From positions 50,591 to 114,590 of the forward strand of contig JAFDYS010000033.1 of the NCBI GenBank assembly GCA_018267315.1: DNA of 64,000 nt, in the 5' to 3' direction. Position 1 is the stretch's first letter, and the number at the start of each line of letters is the position of its first letter. Below the pieces are notes generated by a model. That model was not told where the DNA came from, did not search any database, and saw nothing but the letters and a program-made list of their open reading frames with translations. The stretch is from Bacteroidota bacterium (GTDB lineage: Bacteria; Bacteroidota; Bacteroidia; Chitinophagales; UBA10324). Position numbers and translations under genes: made by a program. Below are positions 7,623 through 15,520 of this stretch, one piece after another.

Positions 7623-7650
7623 AAGTCTCACGTCTTATGTCTCAAGTCTG
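7623..7650 (+). repeat. Four-unit heptamer tandem repeat (ANGTCTN)
   Basis: AAGTCTC, ACGTCTT, ATGTCTC and AAGTCTG follow one another without a gap. Position 2 and the last base vary; the GTCT core is constant. Confidence 0.6.
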
Positions 7651-7668
7651 ATATTTCGCGCTTCGGCT

Positions 7669-8670
7669 TCACCACTCCATCCTCGCAGCAGGCGCCACAT
7701 CAAGCGAATCAAACTTTTTTGCCAAATACCTGTGGTACGCCACCGACGCAATCATCGCCGCATTATCTGTGCAGTACTCTAACGGTGGAATAAAAACGCG
7801 CCATCCATTCCTGTCTCCGCGCTGTTTGAGTTCGCTGCGCAATGCGCTGTTGGCAGATACACCTCCGGCAATCGCCACTTCTGAAATCTGAAACCGTTCT
7901 GCCGCAAGTTCCAGTTTGTTCAGCAGAATGCTTACGATCCTTTGCTGCACCGAGGCGCAGATGTCGTTCATGTTCTCTTCCCCGAAGTGCGGATTCTTTG
8001 CTGTGTTTTCTCTGAGGAAATAAAGAATGGAGGTCTTGAGTCCGCTGAAGCTGAAATCAAGACCGGGAATATCCGGCTCAGGGAATGAGAACTTCGGCTT
8101 TCCCTGCTGTGCATACCGGTCAATGAGCGGCCCTCCGGGATATGGCAGCTTGAGGAGCTTCGCCGTTTTATCAAATGCTTCGCCGGCTGCATCATCCAGC
8201 GTTTCGCCAATCACTTCCATTTCCAAATAATCCTTCACAAGAACTATCTGCGTATGCCCGCCAGAAACGGTAAGACACAGAAACGGAAAGGCGGGTTTAA
8301 CTCCTGATAAAAAGTGTGCATGAATGTGCGCCTGCATGTGATGCACGCTGATAACCGGAACTTCCAGCGACACAGCCATCGCTTTGGCAAAAGAACAACC
8401 CACCATCAATGAACCGATCAATCCGGGTCCGGCCGTGAAGGCAACGGCATTCAAATCAGTCATCGCAACGCCGGACTTCGCCAGCGACTCTTCCACCACA
8501 GGCACAATATGCTGAATGTGCTGACGGCTGGCCAACTCAGGCACCACCCCACCGTATTTCTGATGCACCTGCTGTGTGGCAATCACGTTCGAAAGAATGC
8601 GCTTGTCGCTGATGACAGCCGCAGCCGTTTCATCACAGGACGATTCAATGGCGAGAATGTTGACAGGCAC
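7669..8670 (-). CDS. tsaD: tRNA N6-adenosine threonylcarbamoyltransferase TsaD
   Basis: A 333-residue cytoplasmic enzyme that transfers the threonylcarbamoyl group from TC-AMP to A37 of ANN-decoding tRNAs (t6A), working with TsaB and TsaE in bacteria. The sequence shows the N-terminal ASKHA start (ILAIESSCDETAAAVI), the KYGGVVPELASRQH motif, the metal-binding pair H111/H115 in SVHHMQAHIHAH, the phosphate-type loop TVSGGHTQIVLVKD, FDKTAKLLKLPYPGGP, and late FSFSGLKTS and GGVSANSALR motifs. The length is normal. The start codon is GTG (8668-8670), which leaves a natural N-terminus MPVNILAIESS. It is divergent from tamB, an arrangement often seen in Bacteroidota. The TC-AMP synthase of the same pathway is encoded at 56559-57545. 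Confidence 0.97.
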   Translation of the reverse strand: MPVNILAIESSCDETAAAVISDKRILSNVIATQQVHQKYGGVVPELASRQHIQHIVPVVEESLAKSGVAMTDLNAVAFTAGPGLIGSLMVGCSFAKAMAVSLEVPVISVHHMQAHIHAHFLSGVKPAFPFLCLTVSGGHTQIVLVKDYLEMEVIGETLDDAAGEAFDKTAKLLKLPYPGGPLIDRYAQQGKPKFSFPEPDIPGLDFSFSGLKTSILYFLRENTAKNPHFGEENMNDICASVQQRIVSILLNKLELAAERFQISEVAIAGGVSANSALRSELKQRGDRNGWRVFIPPLEYCTDNAAMIASVAYHRYLAKKFDSLDVAPAARMEW

Positions 8671-8681
8671 GATTGCGGCAC

Positions 8682-8710
8682 TTTGTTTGCAAATTTACGG
8701 GCTAACTTTG
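8682..8710 (+). promoter_or_regulatory. Bacteroidota-type promoter for tamB
   Basis: TTTG (8682-8685; a second at 8686-8689) and, 17 bases on, a perfect TAnnTTTG box TAACTTTG (8703-8710). Transcription would begin near 8717, about 25 bases before the TTG start at 8742. The -33 box lies only 12 bases from the divergent tsaD start codon. Confidence 0.6.
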
Positions 8711-8741
8711 GGTTGCCTGAAATGCCTTACCCTCAACGATT

Positions 8742-11700
8742 TTGAAGACTCGCGGAATCATCGGAAATGTATTGTTGCTGCTGCTGGGGGTATTGCTCAC
8801 CGTGGCAGGGTGGTTTGCCTATCGCATTACCGACCATGATTTTCAAACCGCGCTGATGCAACGCATCACCGGAATCCTGTCTGACAAACTCGGAACGGAA
8901 GTTCATATCGGTAAAACAGAGATTGATTTCTTCCACCGCGTTTCACTCAGCGATGTGCTGGTGCTGGATCAGAAGAAAGACACGTTGCTTCATGCCGATC
9001 AGCTCTTCGTTTCACTGAGTGTGTTCAAATTGCTTAAGAATGAATACGTGATTGACCGCATCGTGCTCGATCATCCGCATGTGTACATGTTCCGAGACCG
9101 GAAGACGGAAGAATGGAATTACCAGTTCATCGTGGATGCCTTCAGCAGCGGCGACACCACGCCTTCACAAAATCCATCCACGGTCAACCTCGACCTGAAG
9201 GCGCTGCGGCTGAAAGAAACCCGGTTCGTGATGATGGATGAACCGAATGATACGAAGATGGATTTCACCATTCCGCTCCTATCTGTTGACCTGAACAAGC
9301 TAGACCTCAATCAGCCGAAGTTTGATATCAGGAAGCTGCTCTTCGACCGCGCCGATATGATCATCGCCAAGGTTCCGAGAGAAATTACAGAAGAAGCGCC
9401 CGACACCATTCCTGACACCGCTATTGTGCACATCAACACGCAGCCTTTACAGTTGTTTGTCAATGATCTTGAATTCCGCGATTGCCATTTCATGTATGAT
9501 GACATGATTGAACCGGCAGACACCACAGCGTTTGACGGCATGCACGAGGATTATCACCACCTGAATATGCAGATGACCGATTGCTCCCTGGTGATGGATA
9601 CTATCAAAGCGCGAATCAAAAACATCACGCTGCAGGAGAAATCAGGATTTGTGGTGAAGCAGATGGAAGCCGATGTGAAAGTCACGCCCACATTGGCGAG
9701 CGCTTCCCGTTTGAAAATCGAAACAGCTCATTCGTTTTTACAGGATTCATTTTCGATGAGCTATCAGAATTTCCATGCCTTTCTTGATTTCAATTCCGAA
9801 GTGATCATTTCTGTATTACTGAAAGATTCAAGGATTGACATGCGCGATGTGAATCAGTTCATACCGGGTGTGCCTGAGATCAGAGAAACATTACTTGCTG
9901 ACGGTAGTGTGCGTGGCACGGTGGATAATCTGAAGGGAAAGAAACTAAGATTTTCAACCGGAAGCAATACGGTTTTCCTCGGCAACATTGATGTGCGCGG
10001 ACTGCCGGAGATCGAAGACACCTACATCATGCTCGATGTGGATCAGTTGTCAAGCAACACTTCTGATCTTTCACGCATCATGCCCGATGTCACCTGGCCG
10101 TCAGAACTCAGCCGCGCAGGGAATATTCAGTTCACAGGAAACTTTACGGGATTCTACAATGACTTCGTGGCTTATGGAACATTCAATACGGCACTGGGCA
10201 CAATAAATTCAGATCTCAACCTCAAGTTCTCGGGTGACGCGGATGATGCGGTTTACTCAGGAAACATTGCCGCGCAGAATTTCAACATTGGAAGAATGAT
10301 TGCACAGGATAGTTTGCTGGGCAGCATCACGTTCGCGATGAATGTGAAAGGCCGCGGTTTCCTGTTTGCCACCATGACGACAACAGCTTCCGGAACCATT
10401 GACCAGGTTATGATCAATGATTACAACTACCGGCACACCACCGTCAACGGCACACTCGATAAAAAAATTTTTAACGGAACGGTGAAGCTGCAGGATGAAA
10501 ATGCGAAACTGGATTTTGCAGGGCTTATTGACTTCAACAAGGATTTGCCTGAATACGATTTCAAAGCGCGGGTGGACAGTGCGCACCTACATACGCTGAA
10601 CCTGGCTGGCAAACCTTACATCATGTCTGCATCCGTTGACATGAACATGCAAGGAAAAAACATTGACGATTTTCTCGGATACCTGAATGTTACGGATGTG
10701 CAGTTTGCCTTAAACAATGACAAATGGAAGACCGACTCTATCAACCTTTCCATCCTCCGGCAAAGTGATACTGCACGCAGGAAACTTACGCTGGTATCGT
10801 CATTTCTCTCAGCAGAACTTTCGGGGAAATTTGCCATCACCCGCTTGCCGGCATCCATAACCTCCACCCTTGATCATTATTTCCCATCCTTGCCGGGCAA
10901 AACATCTGCAGTTGATGACTCGCAGGATTTTGAATTCCATGTTTCATTGCATCAATCCGCTGATGTCATTCATTACTTCCTCCCCGACTGGGGCGGCATT
11001 GATTCCACTTCCATCAATGGCATGTACCATTCTGCCGAAAACACACTCCGGTTTTCCGGAACGGTTCCTTCTTTGAGTTACAAGACCACGCGATTCGGTG
11101 ATGTTACATTGAACGGATTCACAGCCGGCGACTCACTGATTATTTCCGCCGGCTCTGAAACAATCCGCGTGAATGATTCCACTTCCATTACGGAACCACT
11201 GATCAGCGCGCTAATCCGTGATGATACCGCCTACCTCACCATCCGCGGCATGAGTCCTGACAGTGCTTCCCAGCTGAATCTTCATTCGGTAGTAACCGGT
11301 GATTCCGCTCATGTGCAAATGCATATTCAACCCTCTGCCATGGTGCTGAATCACCGCACCTGGAACCTGTCACCCGACAACCTCATCAGCTACTCCGATG
11401 AGCGACTGCTCTTTGACAACTTCACGCTTCAAAGCGGTGAGCGATCCATCGCCGTCACCAACGTGAACCGGCGCGTGCGCGCGACCAACCTCGCCTTTGC
11501 TTTCAGCAACATTTCCATCGGCGATTTGCATGAGCAATTGCGGATCAGCGGTTATCAATACAGCGGCAACCTCAGCGGCACGGCGCAAGTATTAAATGTG
11601 TTTCACGAGCCGCGTGTCAGCGCCGATGTAACCATCCGGGATTTTACACTGAATGAAACCCAGGTTGCAGAAGTGAGGGCGGTGGTGAATTACGAACCGG

Positions 11701-13517
11701 AGGAAGACAAAATCACCATTGAAACCAATCTCGAAGATCCGGATTATGATGTGGCCATCAGCGGCTCGGTTTTTCCACAGCGCGAAACGGATCAGCTGAA
11801 ACTGGATCTCAATTTGAAAAAAGCCAATCCTGCACTGATGCAGTCGCTCTTCTTCCAGGGCATGATTTCAAACACAGGCGGCAGTGCATACGGTGACCTG
11901 CATCTGACCGGCACCTTTGATAAGCCCAATCTCACAGGAAATGTGATGCTGGCTTCGCTTACCACTACCGTGGATTATCTCAAAGTGGCGTACCACTGCC
12001 GGAATGTTCCGGTGATATTCCGCGAAAACAATATTGACCTCGGCAAGTTCACGCTCTACGATCAGAACAATGATTCCGCTTGGGCCCAGGGTATCATACA
12101 CCACAAGTCACTCGACTTTTTTGATCTGAATGTGTCCCTTACCACCCGGCGCTTCATGGCGCTGAACACGACTTCGCGGGATGATTCCAGTTTTTATGGC
12201 ACGGCTGAAGTATCAGGGTTGATCCGTTTCCAGGGACCGGTTGAGAATATTGACATTAATGCCACAGTGAAATCGCTGCAGGGTACTAACATCAGCATAC
12301 CGGTATACTCAGGCACCTCCATTGGGGAGCGACCTTACCTCCGCTACGTGCAGCACCATGCTGACACGGTGGAATATGCAGCAAAGAAACCGTCGAGTCT
12401 TGCGGGCATGCGCATGAACTTCAATATGGACATCACGCCGGAGGCCAATGTGCAGATCATCTTTGATGAAGCCACCGGCGACATTGTAAAAGGTAATGGC
12501 AGCGGCACGATCCGGATGGATATTGACATGAAAGGCGAGTTCACCATGTACGGTGTGTTTACGATCGAGCAGGGAAGTTATCTCTTCACACAATTCAACT
12601 TCTTCAACAAGAACTTTGTGATAGAAAACGGCGGCACCATTACCTGGACCGGTGACCCGTATGATGCCAAGATCAACTTCTCCGCCATCTACTCCACACG
12701 CGCCTCGCTGTATGAGCTGGTTCAGAACACCGCGCTGCTCACCACCAACGATATTAAAGATTTGCAGCAACGCACCCAGGTGGATCTCTACCTCATTCTC
12801 ACCGGCTCGCTCTTCGCTCCTCAAATTTCCTTTGACATCAAGCTGCCGGAAACATCCACACTGAATACGGCGGCCTATCTGGAACTGAACCGCATCAAGC
12901 GTGATGAGAATGAACTGAACAAACAGGTCTTTGCCCTGCTCGTTCTCGGCCACTTCCTGCCGCCGGAAACGGGACTCGGCACGCAATCGCTCAGTACGGA
13001 CGTTAATAACAGCTTGAGCAGTTTCCTGTTTAACCAAATCAGCAATCTCGCTTCTTCCCTGCGTGACGATATTGATTTCACCATTAATTACCAGGCATAC
13101 GAAACCAACATTGATCCCAACTCAACCGACATTGTCAAGAGAAACGAATTACAGGTAGCCCTCACCAAACGGTTTTTCAACGACCGGTTGGCGGTGGATG
13201 TAGGCGGCAACTTTGACTTCAGTTCCACGAACACGCCCAACTCCACGTCCAATATCGCGGGTGACTTCGCCATTGAATACAAGATCACGCCGGACGGGCG
13301 CGTAAGCGGAAAAGTTTTCAGCAAGAGCAATTATGATATCATTGATGCCACCAACAAACAAAACAATGGCATATCCCTCAAGTACACGCGCGACTTCGAC
13401 AATATGAAGGAACTCTTCAAAGATCCCGACCGCGAGAAGAAACGGGAACAGAAAAAGAAGCAGAAGCAATTGGAACAACCCGCCGCAAAACCGGACGATC
13501 CCACTTCGGGCAATTAA
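8742..13517 (+). CDS. tamB: TamB/YtfN-family translocation and assembly module protein
   Basis: A 1,591-residue envelope protein. A single N-terminal TM anchor (IIGNVLLLLLGVLLTVAGWF) is followed by an AsmA-like entry region, a very long periplasmic stretch of repeating beta segments, and a C-terminal TamB (DUF490) domain from ~1,150 on (GSGTIRMDIDMKGEFTMYG, EQGSYLFTQFNFFNKNFVIE, GGTITWTGDPYDAKINFSA). The last ~40 residues are a Lys/Glu-rich tail. TamB-family proteins form long hydrophobic grooves that move phospholipid to the outer membrane and help assemble outer-membrane proteins, with BamA/TamA-type partners. The start is a TTG at 8742, because no ATG or GTG precedes the hydrophobic anchor in frame. 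A consensus promoter lies 32 bases upstream. Divergent tsaD is the neighbour. Confidence 0.92.
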   Translation: MKTRGIIGNVLLLLLGVLLTVAGWFAYRITDHDFQTALMQRITGILSDKLGTEVHIGKTEIDFFHRVSLSDVLVLDQKKDTLLHADQLFVSLSVFKLLKNEYVIDRIVLDHPHVYMFRDRKTEEWNYQFIVDAFSSGDTTPSQNPSTVNLDLKALRLKETRFVMMDEPNDTKMDFTIPLLSVDLNKLDLNQPKFDIRKLLFDRADMIIAKVPREITEEAPDTIPDTAIVHINTQPLQLFVNDLEFRDCHFMYDDMIEPADTTAFDGMHEDYHHLNMQMTDCSLVMDTIKARIKNITLQEKSGFVVKQMEADVKVTPTLASASRLKIETAHSFLQDSFSMSYQNFHAFLDFNSEVIISVLLKDSRIDMRDVNQFIPGVPEIRETLLADGSVRGTVDNLKGKKLRFSTGSNTVFLGNIDVRGLPEIEDTYIMLDVDQLSSNTSDLSRIMPDVTWPSELSRAGNIQFTGNFTGFYNDFVAYGTFNTALGTINSDLNLKFSGDADDAVYSGNIAAQNFNIGRMIAQDSLLGSITFAMNVKGRGFLFATMTTTASGTIDQVMINDYNYRHTTVNGTLDKKIFNGTVKLQDENAKLDFAGLIDFNKDLPEYDFKARVDSAHLHTLNLAGKPYIMSASVDMNMQGKNIDDFLGYLNVTDVQFALNNDKWKTDSINLSILRQSDTARRKLTLVSSFLSAELSGKFAITRLPASITSTLDHYFPSLPGKTSAVDDSQDFEFHVSLHQSADVIHYFLPDWGGIDSTSINGMYHSAENTLRFSGTVPSLSYKTTRFGDVTLNGFTAGDSLIISAGSETIRVNDSTSITEPLISALIRDDTAYLTIRGMSPDSASQLNLHSVVTGDSAHVQMHIQPSAMVLNHRTWNLSPDNLISYSDERLLFDNFTLQSGERSIAVTNVNRRVRATNLAFAFSNISIGDLHEQLRISGYQYSGNLSGTAQVLNVFHEPRVSADVTIRDFTLNETQVAEVRAVVNYEPEEDKITIETNLEDPDYDVAISGSVFPQRETDQLKLDLNLKKANPALMQSLFFQGMISNTGGSAYGDLHLTGTFDKPNLTGNVMLASLTTTVDYLKVAYHCRNVPVIFRENNIDLGKFTLYDQNNDSAWAQGIIHHKSLDFFDLNVSLTTRRFMALNTTSRDDSSFYGTAEVSGLIRFQGPVENIDINATVKSLQGTNISIPVYSGTSIGERPYLRYVQHHADTVEYAAKKPSSLAGMRMNFNMDITPEANVQIIFDEATGDIVKGNGSGTIRMDIDMKGEFTMYGVFTIEQGSYLFTQFNFFNKNFVIENGGTITWTGDPYDAKINFSAIYSTRASLYELVQNTALLTTNDIKDLQQRTQVDLYLILTGSLFAPQISFDIKLPETSTLNTAAYLELNRIKRDENELNKQVFALLVLGHFLPPETGLGTQSLSTDVNNSLSSFLFNQISNLASSLRDDIDFTINYQAYETNIDPNSTDIVKRNELQVALTKRFFNDRLAVDVGGNFDFSSTNTPNSTSNIAGDFAIEYKITPDGRVSGKVFSKSNYDIIDATNKQNNGISLKYTRDFDNMKELFKDPDREKKREQKKKQKQLEQPAAKPDDPTSGN

Positions 13518-13663
13518 CCTGCTTCATCCGAATCACATTGCTGCATGGTGCACAAGAGAAAGCTGCTGCGGAATCAACCGCAGCTTTGCAGCAGAATATT
13601 TTCCTATTTTTAAGAAGCGATTTCACTTCACCTATTCTCAATGCTTCAAATCTTTTGTCGATC

Positions 13664-15508
13664 ATGAAAAAAACGTTACTCTTTCTCTTCCTCGCACTGT
13701 TTTCCCTTTCGGCTCAGGCACAAAAAGAAACCTGGAAATGGTATTTCGGATATACAGCCGCCATGGATTTCGTTACCTCGCCTCCCACCATTCTTAATGA
13801 CTGTGCGATGTACCAGTTTGAAGGATCATCGTCCATTTCAGATTCCGCAGGCAATCTTCTTTTTTACACTGACGGTACCACCGTGTGGGACAAGAACAGC
13901 AACATTATGCCGAACGGCACCGGTTTGCTGGGTGATCTGTCTTCCACTCAGGCCGCGCTGATTGTGCAGTATCCCGGAAGCGATTCATTATATTACATTT
14001 TCACAACCAACTCCGGATATTATTTCGCTCACTACTCCATAGTTGACATGTCACTCAACGGCGGACTGGGCGATGTGGGGGCTGTGAAGAATCAGATTCT
14101 CACAACTAATTCCGCCGAAAAACTCAAAGCCGTCAAGCATGCAAACGGAACGGATTACTGGGTGGTGGTGCATCAGATCTACAATGACAAGTTTGTGGCG
14201 TTCCAGGTTTCCGCTTCAGGGATCAGTTCCGCTTACGTTTCGAGTGTGGGGATTACGTTACCCAATGTAATCGGTCAACTTCAGTTTGCACCTGACGGAA
14301 GTAAAGCCGCCATGGCTACGTACGTGAATCCGGGCTGCACCGAATGCGAAACCATTCAACTGGTGGATTTTGACAACTCCACAGGTTACTTCTCCAATGC
14401 GCAGGTGATTACGACACCGCACTGGCAGACATACGGACTTGAGTTTTCACCGAACGGGAAATTGCTTTACGGCGGTGCAAACCCGGGTTATGATCAGGTG
14501 TGGCAGTGGGATCTTTCATCGGGAAATATTGATACCATCATCGCCTCGCAATTGCAGGTGGGAACCACGCTGGGTGATGCCGGATCATTGCAACTGGCGC
14601 CTGATGGAAAAATTTATGTGGCGCAAACCGGCAGCTACTATGTGGGAGTGATCAACAATCCCGATTCGGTGGGCACCGCGTGCGACTGGAATGCGTACGG
14701 AGTGAATGTTTCTCCCGGGCAAAGTCAACTCGGCTTGCCCAACTTTGTGGCCAGTTACTTCATTGAAGAACCTGAAAATCCTGTTGCCATTATTGCAAAC
14801 ACCACCGAGGTATGCAAAAAATTCTGTGTGAATTTCACGGATGCCTCTTCCAACGACCCGGTGGTCTGGCAATGGACTTTCGAAGGCGGCTCCCCGCCGG
14901 CTTCGGATGAACAAAACCCGGGTGATGTGTGCTATAATTTGGCCGGCGTGTATGACGTCACACTCATAACAACCGATGTCAATGGCAATTCGGATACACT
15001 GTCTCTTCCTGATTACATCACGGTATTTGAGACACCGCCGTTTCCGGTTATCACTCAAAACGGATACACACTTACTTCCTCGCCGGCGCTTGCTTACCAA
15101 TGGCAATTGAATTCCGTTGACATTCCCGGTGCAACCAACCAATCTTATGATGTATTGCAAAGCGGTTATTATACGGTTCTCATTTTTGATGAAAACGGCT
15201 GTGTAAATTCCTCGGGTCTGTTTGTCCAGATTGTAGGTATTGATGAAACTTCCCATGAAATTACATTGAGTCTTTTTCCGAATCCGTCAACGGGTGCAAT
15301 AACCATCCGCTGGAATGCTTTTGCTGACGGACAGCATTTGCAGATTGACCTCCTGAATGCCATCGGGCAATTGAACCGGACCACCCAGGTATCAGGATCA
15401 GCACATGAAACAGAAATGGATCTCAGTGATTTGCCGGCTGGCATATACTTCGTGCAGTTAAAAACGGATCACGTGGTTGCATCTCAAAAACTTTGTCTCA
15501 CCCGTTAA
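13664..15508 (+). CDS. Secreted propeller-PKD-Ig protein with T9SS type A sorting domain
   Basis: The ATG at 13664 gives a normal signal peptide (MKKTLLFLFLALFSLSAQAQ); an upstream in-frame start at 13538 would bury it. The protein is then 614 residues. Residues ~20-370 form a beta-propeller of the type common in Bacteroidota surface proteins (DSAGNLLFYTDGTTVWD, YWVVVHQIYNDKFVAF, LEFSPNGKLLYGG, LQLAPDGKIYVAQTG). A PKD domain follows (FCVNFTDASSNDPVVWQWTF), then an Ig-like module (TYQW-type, AYQWQLNSVDIPGATNQSYD). The end is a type A sorting domain (LFPNPSTGAITIRW, DLPAGIYFVQL). The PKD-Ig tail is shared with the next two genes. Only 12 bases separate it from the next gene, so the three are probably co-transcribed. 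Confidence 0.88.
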   Translation: MKKTLLFLFLALFSLSAQAQKETWKWYFGYTAAMDFVTSPPTILNDCAMYQFEGSSSISDSAGNLLFYTDGTTVWDKNSNIMPNGTGLLGDLSSTQAALIVQYPGSDSLYYIFTTNSGYYFAHYSIVDMSLNGGLGDVGAVKNQILTTNSAEKLKAVKHANGTDYWVVVHQIYNDKFVAFQVSASGISSAYVSSVGITLPNVIGQLQFAPDGSKAAMATYVNPGCTECETIQLVDFDNSTGYFSNAQVITTPHWQTYGLEFSPNGKLLYGGANPGYDQVWQWDLSSGNIDTIIASQLQVGTTLGDAGSLQLAPDGKIYVAQTGSYYVGVINNPDSVGTACDWNAYGVNVSPGQSQLGLPNFVASYFIEEPENPVAIIANTTEVCKKFCVNFTDASSNDPVVWQWTFEGGSPPASDEQNPGDVCYNLAGVYDVTLITTDVNGNSDTLSLPDYITVFETPPFPVITQNGYTLTSSPALAYQWQLNSVDIPGATNQSYDVLQSGYYTVLIFDENGCVNSSGLFVQIVGIDETSHEITLSLFPNPSTGAITIRWNAFADGQHLQIDLLNAIGQLNRTTQVSGSAHETEMDLSDLPAGIYFVQLKTDHVVASQKLCLTR

Positions 15509-15520
15509 CCATCTTAACGA

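Larger units (their letters stand above)
7281..7668. other. Gene-free repeat mosaic between a T9SS gene and tsaD
   Basis: No credible gene is present in these 388 bases. The stretch holds two direct REP copies (7334-7380, 7418-7472), a family-2 hairpin (7474-7513), a GGATTGCTTC...TCGCAATGACG element (7565-7621) and four heptamers of the form ANGTCTN (7623-7650). The flanking genes converge (stops at 7280 and 7669), so the zone sits where insertions do least harm. Confidence 0.7.

Noticed and set aside
7465..7782. Open frame starting in the repeat mosaic and running into tsaD
   Set aside because: It is made of repeat sequence and antisense tsaD; no protein pattern.
12309..13037. Long minus-strand open frame (242 codons) inside tamB
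   Set aside because: Low-complexity text without a family pattern, fully inside a convincing tamB frame; a shadow of its codon use.
14585..15256. Minus-strand open frame (223 codons) across the PKD-Ig part of the 13664 gene
   Set aside because: No recognisable domain and the opposite strand has a clear T9SS protein with conserved modules.
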